Counted from the stretch's first letter, positions 1 to 10,013 are shown. The stretch: 64,000 nucleotides of DNA from Flavobacterium luteum (GCF_008806775.1 NZ_WAEM01000007.1:1-64000); one strand, 5' to 3'. Program-made: numbers and translations. Notes: generated from the letters alone by a model not told the origin.

Positions 1-3000
1 CAGTTGTTAAAGCAGTACCATAGGTTTTTGTTGGTCCTGTTGCAGTAATCGTCAAATTAGCTTGTCCTACAGTCCCGTTAAATGCGTTGAAAGTAATGTT
101 ATAATTCGCAGCTAAGAACCCGCCTGTTCCTGTTGGTGCTGATGGTGTAACCACATAGGCTAATCCCGCAGCTGTAGTTGCTGATAATCCTGCAACATTC
201 GGCGTAAGGGTTACGCTTGTTATAGTTTGTCCTGGAATAGCTCCAACAGCTGTAAAGTTAGTTGCACTTGCTCCTGCTGTTAGGGCAGTACCATAGGTTT
301 TTGTTGGTCCTGTTGCAGTAATCGTCAAATTAGCTTGTCCTACAGTCCCGTTAAATGCGTTGAAAGTAATGTTATAATTCGCAGCTAAGAACCCGCCTGT
401 TCCTGTTGGTGCTGATGGTGTAACCACATAGGCTAATCCCGCAGCTGTAGTTGCTGATAATCCTGCAGCATTAGGTGTAAGGGTTACGCTTGTTACTGCT
501 TCTCCTGGAATAGCTCCAACAGCTGTAAAGTTAGTTGAGCTTGCTCCTGCTGTTAGGGCAGTACCATAGGTTTTTGTTGGTCCAGTGGCTGTTACCGTTA
601 AATTGGCTTGTCCTACAGTTCCGTTAAATGCGTTGAAAGTAATGTTATAATTTGCAGCTAAGAACCCGCCTGTTCCTGTTGGTGCTGATGGTGTAACCAC
701 ATAGGCTAATCCCGTAGCTGTAGTTGCTGATAATCCTGCAGCATTCGGCGTAAGGGTTACGCTTGTTACAGTTTGTCCTGGAATAGCTCCAACAGCTGTA
801 AAGTTAGTTGCACTTGCTACAGTTGTTAAAGCAGTACCATAGGTTTTTGTTGGTCCTGTTGCAGTAATCGTCAAATTAGCTTGTCCTACAGTCCCGTTAA
901 ATGCGTTGAAAGTAATGTTATAATTCGCAGCTAAGAACCCGCCTATTCCTGTTGGTGCTGATGGTGTAACCACATAGGCTAATCCCGCAGCTGTAGTTGC
1001 TGATAATCCTGCAGCATTAGGTGTAAGGGTTACGCTTGTTACTGCTTCTCCTGGAATAGCTCCAACAGCTGTAAAGTTAGTTGCGCTTGCTCCTGCTGTT
1101 AGGGCAGTACCATAGGTTTTTGTTGGTCCTGTTGCTGTAATCGTTAAATTAGCTTGTCCTACAGTTCCGTTAAATGCGTTGAAAGTAATGTTATAATTCG
1201 CAGCTAAGAACCCGCCTGTTCCTGTTGGTGCTGATGGTGTAACCACATAGGCTAATCCCGCAGCTGTAGTTGCTGATAATCCTGCAGCATTAGGTGTAAG
1301 GGTTACGCTTGTTACAGTTTGTCCTGGAATAGCTCCAACAGCCGTAAAGTTAGTTGCGCTTGCTCCTGCTGTTAGGGCAGTACCATAGGTTTTTGTTGGT
1401 CCTGTTGCTGTAATTGTTAAGTTTACTTTATTAATAACGAAATTTCCTGCCGACAATCCAGTTAAAGTACTGTAATTGGCAGTGTTGGTCGGCACAAAAC
1501 TTGCAGTAACTGCATAAGTTGCAGCTGTTGTTTGAGATGCAGCAGCTCCTGTTAAAATTGTAGTTACTACTCCTGGTACTGAACTGGCAGAAATACTTAC
1601 CGTAGCACTTTGAGCAGATCCTGAATAAGTTGCTGGTGAATTTGAAACCACTAAAGTCGCTGTAGGAGCTGTTCGAGAATCATTTGAAACATTAATAACA
1701 CCAGATATGGTTGTAGTAAAGTTAGTTGTATTAATAAAAGTAGCACCAGATCCTGTAAAACCCCATGTTCCAATTGCAGTTCCTAATCCTCCAAGAGTAA
1801 GATTTGCAACGGTAACGTTTGATACAATATTAGCAAAAGCTCCACTAGCAATAGTTAAGTTATTTGCTACTGCGCCTAGAGCAGTAGTACTATTAATACT
1901 TAGTGTTCCTGCGCTTATGTTATTTCCGCCAGTGTAGGTATTAGCTCCACTAAGAGTTACTGTTCCTAAGTTCGATTTTGTTAAACCACCTGTACCGGCA
2001 AGTATTTTACTTATTGTTCCGCTTTCAACGGCATATGAAGCCGCTGTTAACGCGCCTGTAGTTCCTGTAATAGCACCACTCGTTAGCGTTACAGCACCAA
2101 CTGTATCAGTAAAAGTCAACATGCTTAATGTTCCTCCTGAAACAGTAACTGCACCAGTTGCTATTGCACTATTTACTCCATATTGTAGCGTTCCTGCAGA
2201 AACGGTAGTTAAACCGGTATACCCATTACCAGCTGAAAGAATAACCGTACTTGATCCTATCTTTGTTAAACCAAGTGTACCACTAGAATTATTAATTGCA
2301 CTTGAAAATGTGAGTTGTTGTCCTTCGGCACTAGCAGCGGTTGTTCCGCCTACATTCAAATTAAAAGTTGCAGCTACATTCTGATTGATACTTCCTGTAA
2401 ATGAACTATTAACTCCAAAAGCATCAATAGTTGAATTAGTTGCACTAACTGTAAGTCCTCTGTCGAAAGAGGCTATATTTGATTGAAGTGTTCCTCCATT
2501 AAGGCTAATAGTACCTCCATTTCCAAGAGCACCATTACCCGAAGAAGCTACAACTGCACTTACTCTTAAAATCCCTGAAGTAATAGTTGTACCACCTGAA
2601 TAAGAATTTGAAGCTCCAGAAATAATAGCGGTGCTAGTTCCAATTTTTGTTAAGCCTAATCCTGCGGAAGTATTGTTAATTAATCCTGAAAGTGTTAAGT
2701 CCTGACCCTCTGCACTTGCAACGGTAGTTCCTCCAATATTTAAATTAAAAGTACCAGCAGCCGTTTTTGTAATAGGCGCTGAAATAATTCGTGAAGTACC
2801 ATACCCGTCTAGCCCAGAATTTGTTACTGCAACAGTAATCGTTTTACTAAAAGTTGCTGTGTTGAATTGAATAGTTCCACCATTTAAAATAATATTACTA
2901 GCTGCACTTGCACTGTTACCAAAAGCACCATTTGTATTTGTAACAACAGTATTATTAGAAGCTCTTAAAATCCCTGCGGTTACTGTTGTAGTTCCATTAT

Positions 3001-4405
3001 ATGTATTTAATGCGGACAAATCCATTGTACCAGCACCTTGTTTTGTAAGTCCTCCAGCACCACTTACTATTGAACTTATCGAAAGATCAACAGCTGTAGA
3101 GTTTGTAGGGTTAAAGGTATCATTAGCTACAATAAAGTTTCTAGTGGATGCCATTGTTATAGGTGCAGCTATTGTCGCACCACTTGTTCCTGTACCTGCA
3201 TCTGTAACGGTTACATCTCCTCCAAGTGTTAATACTCCTGAACCAGTTATAGAAGAACCCGTTACTGCACCGCATTCTAACAATGTACTTGTAGGTGAAG
3301 CAAGATTGAACGTCGATAAAGCAAGTATACTTCCAGCAGTAACTGTTAAAGAACCTGAAAAAGAACTTTTACTAGCATTAAGCGTAACACCGTTTGAGTT
3401 ATCAATGATTAGGTTAACGGTAACTGTGGATGGTAACTCAACATTAGATGTTATTTGAGCAGCACTCCCTTTATATTCTAAAATTGCAGTGGAATAGATT
3501 GGTGTAGTTCCTGCTACTGTTACAGTACCTTGTATAGAGAGCAGGGTATTAATCGTAGATGTGGCTGAAAATGTTTTAATTCCACTTCCAGACAAGGTCA
3601 AATTGTTATAGGTATAGGCACCTACGGTTTGATTAGCAGTTGTGCCTCCAGACCCATTGCCATAGTATTCTACAGTTCCTGTTGAGGCGGTAAATGTTCC
3701 TCCACTCATATTCCCACCCACATTCAAAAATCCAGCATTTGAAAAAGTAAATATATCATTAACATCACCCATTGTTATAGTCCCTGAAGCGGTAACGGTT
3801 CCTGTAGTTAAAGTTATACCTGAATTTCTTTGATTACTTCCTGTTGCGGTTACAGTTATTGTGGTACATGAAAGTGAACCTGATGCAACATCTAGAATTT
3901 TATCATCATTATTACCAGTTCCTGCTCCAATAAGTACTGCTCCTGAAACTGTAAGCGAATTTCCTGAACTAATGGTGACAGTATTCGCTGTATTACCACC
4001 GTTCATTGTATAAGTTTTACAGACTGCGCTAGTATTTATTGTGATAGTTGCAGTTACACCATTAGGAATTACTACATCATGAGCGCTTGTAGGAACCAGA
4101 TTTAAAGACCAATTTGCAGCCGTATTCCAGTTGCTACTACTTGAACCATCCCAAGTATTAGTTTGCGCAGAAGCTGTGATTCCAAATAGCAAACTCAATA
4201 GCAGTATTGCCACCGAGAAAGAGTTGTTTAAAGGCTTCTTCTTTAAAATGATTTTCGAAAAGCCAACATCGTTAATAGGAATTAACAAAAGTCCTGTAAT
4301 TTTACTGATAAAAAATCCAGTAGTCATTTGTTTTACGATTAAGAGCGCTGTTTTAAAAAAGGCAAATAGGGCATTTACGCTTTTTGTTTGTAATGGTGTT
4401 TCCAT
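1..4405 (-). CDS. Giant secreted adhesin with beta-strand repeats and MBG repeats (partial)
   Basis: The frame is open on the minus strand from an ATG at 4405 to the left edge, where the 3' end is missing. I checked the frame at about 1111, 2230, 3037 and 3703. After a long basic/hydrophobic leader of about 55 residues comes a signal-like core (SVAILLLSLLFGITASA, then QT). Gly/Ser/Thr-rich repeats of the autotransporter-associated beta-strand type follow (for example LSAGNGYTGLTTVSAGTL), covering about 4100-1650. Then come MBG domains of the YGX type (KTYGTALTAG, with ANLTITATGP at the end of each unit) in a 91-residue tandem array from about 1430 to the edge. This is an outer-surface adhesin; a C-terminal sorting domain would lie outside the window. 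An in-frame ATG at 4423 is an alternative start. The family assignment rests on repeat character. The exact ligand is unknown. Confidence 0.8.
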   Translation of the reverse strand, partial: METPLQTKSVNALFAFFKTALLIVKQMTTGFFISKITGLLLIPINDVGFSKIILKKKPLNNSFSVAILLLSLLFGITASAQTNTWDGSSSSNWNTAANWSLNLVPTSAHDVVIPNGVTATITINTSAVCKTYTMNGGNTANTVTISSGNSLTVSGAVLIGAGTGNNDDKILDVASGSLSCTTITVTATGSNQRNSGITLTTGTVTASGTITMGDVNDIFTFSNAGFLNVGGNMSGGTFTASTGTVEYYGNGSGGTTANQTVGAYTYNNLTLSGSGIKTFSATSTINTLLSIQGTVTVAGTTPIYSTAILEYKGSAAQITSNVELPSTVTVNLIIDNSNGVTLNASKSSFSGSLTVTAGSILALSTFNLASPTSTLLECGAVTGSSITGSGVLTLGGDVTVTDAGTGTSGATIAAPITMASTRNFIVANDTFNPTNSTAVDLSISSIVSGAGGLTKQGAGTMDLSALNTYNGTTTVTAGILRASNNTVVTNTNGAFGNSASAASNIILNGGTIQFNTATFSKTITVAVTNSGLDGYGTSRIISAPITKTAAGTFNLNIGGTTVASAEGQDLTLSGLINNTSAGLGLTKIGTSTAIISGASNSYSGGTTITSGILRVSAVVASSGNGALGNGGTISLNGGTLQSNIASFDRGLTVSATNSTIDAFGVNSSFTGSINQNVAATFNLNVGGTTAASAEGQQLTFSSAINNSSGTLGLTKIGSSTVILSAGNGYTGLTTVSAGTLQYGVNSAIATGAVTVSGGTLSMLTFTDTVGAVTLTSGAITGTTGALTAASYAVESGTISKILAGTGGLTKSNLGTVTLSGANTYTGGNNISAGTLSINSTTALGAVANNLTIASGAFANIVSNVTVANLTLGGLGTAIGTWGFTGSGATFINTTNFTTTISGVINVSNDSRTAPTATLVVSNSPATYSGSAQSATVSISASSVPGVVTTILTGAAASQTTAATYAVTASFVPTNTANYSTLTGLSAGNFVINKVNLTITATGPTKTYGTALTAGASATNFTAVGAIPGQTVTSVTLTPNAAGLSATTAAGLAYVVTPSAPTGTGGFLAANYNITFNAFNGTVGQANLTITATGPTKTYGTALTAGASATNFTAVGAIPGEAVTSVTLTPNAAGLSATTAAGLAYVVTPSAPTGIGGFLAANYNITFNAFNGTVGQANLTITATGPTKTYGTALTTVASATNFTAVGAIPGQTVTSVTLTPNAAGLSATTATGLAYVVTPSAPTGTGGFLAANYNITFNAFNGTVGQANLTVTATGPTKTYGTALTAGASSTNFTAVGAIPGEAVTSVTLTPNAAGLSATTAAGLAYVVTPSAPTGTGGFLAANYNITFNAFNGTVGQANLTITATGPTKTYGTALTAGASATNFTAVGAIPGQTITSVTLTPNVAGLSATTAAGLAYVVTPSAPTGTGGFLAANYNITFNAFNGTVGQANLTITATGPTKTYGTALTT
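12..1429 (-). repeat. 273-bp tandem repeat array encoding MBG domains
   Basis: The word gcagtaccatag recurs at 12, 285, 558, 831, 1104 and 1377, an exact period of 273 bp (91 codons). This gives five full units plus the start of a sixth that diverges after about 1430. The 11 bases left of position 12 belong to a further unit, so the array continues beyond the window. Units differ at only a few scattered positions. For example, the junction reads ctcctgctgttagg before the units at 285, 558, 1104 and 1377, but ctacagttgttaaa before the unit at 831, and the matching cagttgttaaa before the unit at 12. Confidence 0.97.
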
Positions 4406-4423
4406 ACTATTTAATTTAAACAT

Positions 4424-5143
4424 TTTAAAAAAAATCGAGTACTTAATAAAGTAACTCTTACTTTTTCAGTTAATTAGGTTTCGTTTTGTGGTATTTTGGG
4501 TATTACATAGCAAAGTAAAGGGCAGTTTAAAAAAAATAAAAATAAATCTGTTAACTAACTCAAAAACTCGTTTAATAACCTATGCTAATCCGTTCATCTA
4601 TAATAGGTGTATTTCATCGATAGTTAATTTTAACAAATATCTTTATAATTACATAATTTGTAAGAATAAATACTTTTTAACATTTTTTTTTTATAAAAAC
4701 AGACTTATAGTAAGAATAATTTAATTAAAAATCGATTTCGAAGTATGATAAATAGATTATAATTGTTAAAAAAATAAATAAACAAGTGTTAAAAATGGAA
4801 AATACCTAAAGATTGAAAGATTGAAAAGTTAGCGCTAAAGAATTATTTTTATTGATTAAGGTGAGAAATGAATGGGAACCAAATAATAAAGCTGTTTTCT
4901 TTTGAAGTTATAGTGCACATGTTTTTAATGTTTAATTTTTTTTAACAATTAAGGCATTAAGAGAATTACGTTTTAGATTGTTCTTAATGAACCTTAAGTA
5001 TTTTAATGATTCGAATTTTTGTGAACTTATTTCAAATGCTTTTAATGCTGGAGAAATTCAATAACTATTGTTTCTATTTCGAATAAAAAAAAAGCCTTAC
5101 AAAATTGTAAAGCTTTTATGAAAAGGTATTTTAATTACAGTTT
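4424..5143. other. 720-bp AT-rich intergenic region
   Basis: This gap lies between the start of the adhesin gene and the end of the amylase gene. It is very AT-rich. Apart from the terminator hairpin near 5089-5120 I see no coding signal. The 78-codon plus-strand frame at 4488-4724 has low-complexity Asn/Ile/Lys/Phe composition typical of random AT-rich DNA. The adhesin promoter should be in the right-to-left reading of about 4430-4550, but I see no clear consensus. Confidence 0.6.
5088..5120 (-). terminator. Rho-independent terminator of the amylase gene
   Basis: Read on the minus strand, the stretch just after the amylase stop forms a stem (AAAAGCTTTACAA pairing with TTGTAAGGCTTTT, one mismatch) followed by a run of T. 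Confidence 0.8.
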
Positions 5144-7015
5144 TTATAATTCATAAATAAACGATTCTAAGGGTGAAATGCTAATTTTCACTTTTCCCTC
5201 ACCATTTACAACATGAAGTTTTGTAGTGCTTTTTCCGTATAATTGGTCTTTAATTGAATATATACCATCTTTTACTTTCCATGATTGAATGACATCAGCA
5301 GGGATTTTTAGCTCAAAATGACTGGTGTGTTCTGATGAAAAATTAGTAATTACAATGAGTTTTTGTTTATCAGACCAGCGTACAAACGAATAGACTTCAG
5401 GATAATACCCTGATGTAGCATAACGATTCAAACCATGTATTTCTTGGTATTTCCCCATTAATGCCGAACTGTTGATAGTAAAATTCAACAGTCGTTTGTA
5501 AAAATCCCGTAGGCTTTTTTCAGATTCTGATAATTGCCCACCGTCGAACTTGCCTCCATTCATCCAGCGTTGATGATTGGGAACGCCTACATAATCAAAA
5601 ATTGATGTTCTAGAATGCGTGCCAAAACCGCCATTTTCGTTACCTGCCTCACCTACTTCTTGTCCGAAATAAATCATTGTTGGCGAAGTGCTTATCGTTG
5701 CCGAAAGTACCATTAATGGTTTTCCTTTTTCGGATGAACCTGCAAATTCTGGGCTTGCCAAACGTTGTTCATCGTGATTGTCTAGAAAATGCAACATATG
5801 ATGTTCGATATCTGCCATACTTTTTTGAATATCGGTAATAGGATCAGTATTGCTTTTTCCTTGAATAATTTCTTTCAATTTATCATACAATGCCACTTTA
5901 TCATACAGATAATCCATTTTCCCTAAACGAATGTAGTTTCTCGATTCATTAGGATTATAAACCTCAGCTATTAAAAAAGCATTTGGGTTTTTCATTTTAA
6001 TAGACGAATTCATGTAACTCCAAAATTCATACGGCACCATTTCGGCCATGTCATAACGAAAGCCATCAACTCCTTTTGCGGTCCAATACAAAGCGATATC
6101 TCTAAATTTTGTCCAAGAGCTCGGTACCGATTTGTCTTTCCAAAAAGCAAAATGCTCCTTATTCGATTTTTTATCGTAACCTGCTGGAAGCTCCGGAAAA
6201 TCTTTAGAACCATCGGGACGAATGCCATAGTTTATTTTTACCGTTTCATACCAATCGTTTATATCTGGTTTTGCCAATCGCGAACCATTGCCAGTCCATT
6301 TTGCAGGATTTTCATCAAATTTACCATCAATTAGAGGATTCTTTTCCCCATTTAAGGGTTTGTAATTATCCGATGTTGGTACTTGAAAAGCTTGTCCTGG
6401 AATGTAATAGAAATTGTTATTTCTGTCGTATTCTACTGTAATATTATCATCGGCGCCAAAATCGCGAACACCTTTCGGATTTGATTTTCCCTCGTATTTT
6501 CGTGCAATGTGATTCGGAACAATATCAATTATGACTTTTAACCCATTTTTGTGTGTTCGTGCTATTAAAGCTTCAAATTCTTCAAGCCGTTTTGCGGGAT
6601 TTACTGCTAAGTCTGGATTAACATTGTAATAATCTTTTACAGCATACGGCGAACCTGCGCGCCCTTTTACAACTTCTGGATCGTCATTTGAAATTCCAAT
6701 CGCAGTATAATCGTTTACCAATGCGTGATGTGGCACACCTGTATACCATATATGAGTGACTCCTAATTTCTTTATTTCTGTTAACGCTTTATCTGTAAAA
6801 TCATTAAACTTACCTACTCCATTTTCTGCTATAGTTCCCCAAGGTTTATTTGTGGTGTTTTTATTACCAAACAATCTTGTAAAAACCTGATAAACAACTG
6901 CTTTTTTCTCTACAACTACTTCTTTTTTATTGGTAACCATACTTTTCTTCTTTTTATTTTGAGCATTTGCCGATAGCGTAAAACCTATTAATGCCATTAG
7001 AACTATTTTTTTCAT
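5144..7015 (-). CDS. Secreted GH13 alpha-amylase
   Basis: This is a GH13 glycosidase for alpha-1,4-glucans, 623 residues, with an N-terminal signal peptide (about residues 1-19, ending ANA before Q). All four GH13 regions are visible: region I DIVPNH near 164-169, region II GFRYDMAE with the nucleophile Asp322, region III LIAEVY with the acid/base Glu351, and region IV FLDNHDEQR with the transition-state His414-Asp415. A Lys-rich linker follows the signal peptide. The C-terminal 100 residues look like the usual GH13 beta-domain. It stands alone on the minus strand with its own terminator and is divergent from the OstA-like gene. It acts in the periplasm or outside the cell. Subtype (amylase versus related maltogenic enzyme) cannot be fixed from motifs. 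Confidence 0.9.
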   Translation of the reverse strand: MKKIVLMALIGFTLSANAQNKKKKSMVTNKKEVVVEKKAVVYQVFTRLFGNKNTTNKPWGTIAENGVGKFNDFTDKALTEIKKLGVTHIWYTGVPHHALVNDYTAIGISNDDPEVVKGRAGSPYAVKDYYNVNPDLAVNPAKRLEEFEALIARTHKNGLKVIIDIVPNHIARKYEGKSNPKGVRDFGADDNITVEYDRNNNFYYIPGQAFQVPTSDNYKPLNGEKNPLIDGKFDENPAKWTGNGSRLAKPDINDWYETVKINYGIRPDGSKDFPELPAGYDKKSNKEHFAFWKDKSVPSSWTKFRDIALYWTAKGVDGFRYDMAEMVPYEFWSYMNSSIKMKNPNAFLIAEVYNPNESRNYIRLGKMDYLYDKVALYDKLKEIIQGKSNTDPITDIQKSMADIEHHMLHFLDNHDEQRLASPEFAGSSEKGKPLMVLSATISTSPTMIYFGQEVGEAGNENGGFGTHSRTSIFDYVGVPNHQRWMNGGKFDGGQLSESEKSLRDFYKRLLNFTINSSALMGKYQEIHGLNRYATSGYYPEVYSFVRWSDKQKLIVITNFSSEHTSHFELKIPADVIQSWKVKDGIYSIKDQLYGKSTTKLHVVNGEGKVKISISPLESFIYEL

Positions 7016-7045
7016 GTTGTCTTTAATTTTAAAAAGTCTACTTCA

Positions 7046-7053
7046 CAAATATA
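7046..7053 (-). promoter_or_regulatory. -7 element for the amylase gene
   Basis: The minus strand reads TATATTTG, matching the Bacteroidetes -7 consensus TAnnTTTG, about 30 bases before the amylase ATG at 7015. Confidence 0.5.
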
Positions 7054-7123
7054 AAAAAATACCATTAGTTTGTATCTACTGATAAATTATTCTTAATAAC
7101 GATTTTCCTTGTTGGCTTTTTCA

Positions 7124-7131
7124 TAAATTTG
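7124..7131 (+). promoter_or_regulatory. -7 element for the OstA-like gene
   Basis: TAAATTTG matches TAnnTTTG and lies 17 bases before the TTG start at 7149, leaving a short leader. It supports that start. Confidence 0.5.
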
Positions 7132-7148
7132 GCAAAAAATAAAACCAT

Positions 7149-8795
7149 TTGAAAAATATTCTTTTTTTTCTATTTCTTAACTTGTTCTTGCCAGGTTTTC
7201 AATCACTTTTGGCTCAAAGTTCAAAGAAAATTGTAATTGAGTATTCGGATTTTGCCGATGTCAATCAAACTGAAATACCAGATGCTTTACTACTTTCGGG
7301 AAATGTGCGTATCAATCATGACGGAGCCATTTTAACGTGTAATAAAGCCTACTATTTTCAGAAAGAAAACTACGTAAAAGCTTTTGGAAATGTTCAAATT
7401 GTGCAAGGCGATACCTTATATATGAACAGTAAATATGCTGAATATAATGGAAATATCAAGCAAGCCTATGCCACAGGAAATGTAGTGATGCGTTCACCTG
7501 AAATGACTTTAGCCACAGACACATTAAACTTTGACAGAAAAAATCAGCAAGCCTATTACAATACTAACGGAACCATTACGAATAAAGATAATGTTTTAAA
7601 AAGTAAATCGGGACGGTATTACGCAGCTGAAAAAAAGTTTCAATTTCTAACCGCAGTAACAATTAAAAATCCTAAATACGTAGTAAAATCGAACCATTTA
7701 GATTATTACAACAATTCAGGTCATTCGTATTTGTTTGGCCCATCAACCATCACTAGTGACCAAAATTTTATTTACACTGAGAAAGGGTTTTATGATAGTA
7801 AAAAGAATATTGGACATTTTCTCCGTAAATCTTATATAAAATACAAAGACCGATTGATAGAAGGAGACAGTTTGTATTACAATAGGACTAAAGATTTTGC
7901 ATCGGCAACCAATAATGTAAAAATTACCGATACTATAAACAAAGGCATTATCAAAGGACATTATGCTGAAATTTACAAACAAAAAGATTCGATGTTTGTA
8001 ACCAAAAGAGCCGTGGCTATTAATCTAGTCGATAAAGATTCTGTTTATATTCACGGCAAAAGACTTTTGATTACTGGCAAACCTGAAAATAGAATTGTTA
8101 GAGCTTACACTAATGCTCGATTTTTTAAAACCGATATGAGTGGTAAATGTGATTCGATACACTCTAATCAGAAAACTAAGCTCACGCAACTCATTGGAAA
8201 ACCTATTCTTTGGAATTTTGACAACCAAATGACGGGCGATGTAATGCATTTAATTGGCAACGATACGACTCAAAAACTAGATTCACTCAAAGTGCTTAAC
8301 AATGCCTTTCTGGTCTCTAAAGACACCTTAGGAACTGGCTTTAATCAAGTAAAAGGACAAAATTTATTCGGGAAATTTAAAGACAATAAACTCTACGAAG
8401 TGGATATTATAAAAAATACCGAAGTAATTTATTACCTCAGAAATGATGCCCATGAACTCATAGGGATTAATAAAAATGTGAGCAGCAAAATTAATTTAAC
8501 TTTAGACGGCAACACTATAGATACCATGACGTTTTACACCAATGTGGATGGAGATATTTATCCTGAAAAAGACTTGCCCGAAAATGCAAGGAAACTTCGA
8601 GGATTTATTTATCGAGGTGAGGAACGAATGAAAACCAAAGATGATATTTTTCCACCAGAAGAAAATGAGTTAAACGATAAAATCATTAAAGAAAGTGAAG
8701 CCGAAATGAAAAAGGAAAATGTTCCAATGAAAGTACGAAAAGAAACCTTAGATTATGATAAGAACAATCCTGTTTCAAAACCAGTAGTAAAATAA
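7149..8795 (+). CDS. OstA/LptA-like LPS transport protein
   Basis: 548 residues with an N-terminal signal peptide (about residues 1-22, ending SLLA before Q). The body consists of beta-rich OstA/LptA repeats that alternate statements such as LLSGNVRINHDGAILTC and AYATGNVVMRSPEM. These form the beta-jellyroll that shields lipid A while LPS crosses the periplasm to LptD. It is longer than E. coli LptA (about 185 residues), as is usual for Bacteroidetes OstA-like proteins. The Lys/Glu-rich C-terminal 60 residues look disordered. The start codon is TTG: no ATG precedes the hydrophobic leader, and a -7 element lies just upstream. The aminotransferase gene follows after 21 bases, so co-transcription is likely. 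Confidence 0.8.
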   Translation: MKNILFFLFLNLFLPGFQSLLAQSSKKIVIEYSDFADVNQTEIPDALLLSGNVRINHDGAILTCNKAYYFQKENYVKAFGNVQIVQGDTLYMNSKYAEYNGNIKQAYATGNVVMRSPEMTLATDTLNFDRKNQQAYYNTNGTITNKDNVLKSKSGRYYAAEKKFQFLTAVTIKNPKYVVKSNHLDYYNNSGHSYLFGPSTITSDQNFIYTEKGFYDSKKNIGHFLRKSYIKYKDRLIEGDSLYYNRTKDFASATNNVKITDTINKGIIKGHYAEIYKQKDSMFVTKRAVAINLVDKDSVYIHGKRLLITGKPENRIVRAYTNARFFKTDMSGKCDSIHSNQKTKLTQLIGKPILWNFDNQMTGDVMHLIGNDTTQKLDSLKVLNNAFLVSKDTLGTGFNQVKGQNLFGKFKDNKLYEVDIIKNTEVIYYLRNDAHELIGINKNVSSKINLTLDGNTIDTMTFYTNVDGDIYPEKDLPENARKLRGFIYRGEERMKTKDDIFPPEENELNDKIIKESEAEMKKENVPMKVRKETLDYDKNNPVSKPVVK

Positions 8796-8816
8796 ATCAA
8801 AAAATACATATTCCTT

Positions 8817-10013
8817 TTGAATCCTGATTTCATCAAATACCAAGCACAAACGTCTCCCTACCCTTTAGGAATGGAGATTTCGCATGCGCTGGGTTCTTAC
8901 ATTTATGATACCAATACTAAAAAATATTTAGATTTTGTTGCTGGAGTTTCTGCTTGTGCACTTGGACATCAAAACAAAAGAGTTAATGATGCCATAAAAA
9001 ACCAATTAGACAAATATTCACACGTGATGGTATACGGTGAATATTCGCAAAGCCCAGCGGTTGAATATTGCAAATTACTAGCCTCACTCCTACCCAAACC
9101 CTTAGAAAAAACCTATTTGGTCAACTCAGGAACTGAAGCTACTGAAGGAGCTTTAAAACTCGCTCGTAGAGTAACTGGCAGAAGCCAACTCATTTCTTGT
9201 CATAATGCGTATCACGGTAATACGATGGGATCGTTGAGTGTTATGGGATTTGAAGAGCGCAAGCAAATTTTTCGTCCGTTAATTCCAGATGTCGATTTTA
9301 TAACTTTTAATAACGAAGCCGATATCTTAAAAATAACTACTAAAACTGCTGGAATTATTTTAGAAAGTATTCAAGGAGGTGCAGGATTTATTCAACCAGA
9401 AAATGATTTTTTAGTAAAAGTAAGACAACGTTGCGACGAAGTGGGTGCTTTATTGCTTATTGATGAAATCCAGCCAGGCTTTGGAAGAACCGGGAAATTA
9501 TTCGGATTTCAAAACTATAATGTAGTTCCTGATATTGTTATTTTAGGGAAAGGAATGGGCGGAGGAATGCCAGTTGGTGCATTCTCAGCATCAGCGGCAC
9601 ACATGGATTTACTAAGCCACAACCCTAAACTGGGACACATTACCACATTTGGCGGACATCCTGTCATAGCGGCTGCCTGCTTAGCCACTTTACAAGAAAT
9701 CATTGAAACTAACCTAATGCAAGAAGCATTAGAAAAAGAAAAACTATTTCGTTCGCTTTTGGTACACCCTTTGATACAAGAAGTAAGAGGAATAGGATTA
9801 ATGTTGGCAATAATGACTAAAGATGCATCAATAACCAATCAAGTCATCTTTAAATGTCAAGACAAAGGATTAATTTTATTTTGGTTGCTTTTTGAGGGTT
9901 GCGCCATAAGAATTACACCTCCTTTAACTATTTCTAACGATGAAATTCGTGAAGGTTGTGCCATAATTCTTGAAGCAATGGATGAGATTCAATCGATAAT
10001 GCATCATAAATAA
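8817..10013 (+). CDS. Class III PLP-dependent aminotransferase
   Basis: 398 residues, fold type I aminotransferase of the acetylornithine/ornithine group. The PLP contacts are visible: NSGTEATEGALKLAR (103-117) binds the phosphate, LLLIDEIQPGFGRTG carries Asp216 for the pyridine nitrogen, and LGKGMGGGMPVG carries the Schiff-base Lys245. In this family the enzymes move an amino group from ornithine, acetylornithine, GABA or similar donors to 2-oxoglutarate. The exact substrate is not shown by the sequence, and no arginine-synthesis genes are nearby. It begins with TTG 21 bases after the OstA-like stop, and no ATG fits the N-terminus. A cytoplasmic enzyme. Confidence 0.85.
   Translation: MNPDFIKYQAQTSPYPLGMEISHALGSYIYDTNTKKYLDFVAGVSACALGHQNKRVNDAIKNQLDKYSHVMVYGEYSQSPAVEYCKLLASLLPKPLEKTYLVNSGTEATEGALKLARRVTGRSQLISCHNAYHGNTMGSLSVMGFEERKQIFRPLIPDVDFITFNNEADILKITTKTAGIILESIQGGAGFIQPENDFLVKVRQRCDEVGALLLIDEIQPGFGRTGKLFGFQNYNVVPDIVILGKGMGGGMPVGAFSASAAHMDLLSHNPKLGHITTFGGHPVIAAACLATLQEIIETNLMQEALEKEKLFRSLLVHPLIQEVRGIGLMLAIMTKDASITNQVIFKCQDKGLILFWLLFEGCAIRITPPLTISNDEIREGCAIILEAMDEIQSIMHHK

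Noticed and set aside
12..1429. Regularly spaced repeats as a CRISPR array
   Set aside because: The period is 273 bp, the units are repeated nearly throughout their length without unique spacers, and they encode an MBG domain in frame.
1707..3458. Plus-strand frames of 76-104 codons
   Set aside because: They are antisense shadows of the repetitive adhesin gene, with Val/Pro/Ala-rich composition that mirrors its Gly/Thr/Asn codons.
4488..4724. A 78-codon plus frame in the gap left of the amylase
   Set aside because: Low-complexity Asn/Ile/Lys/Phe composition and no family features; expected by chance in AT-rich DNA.
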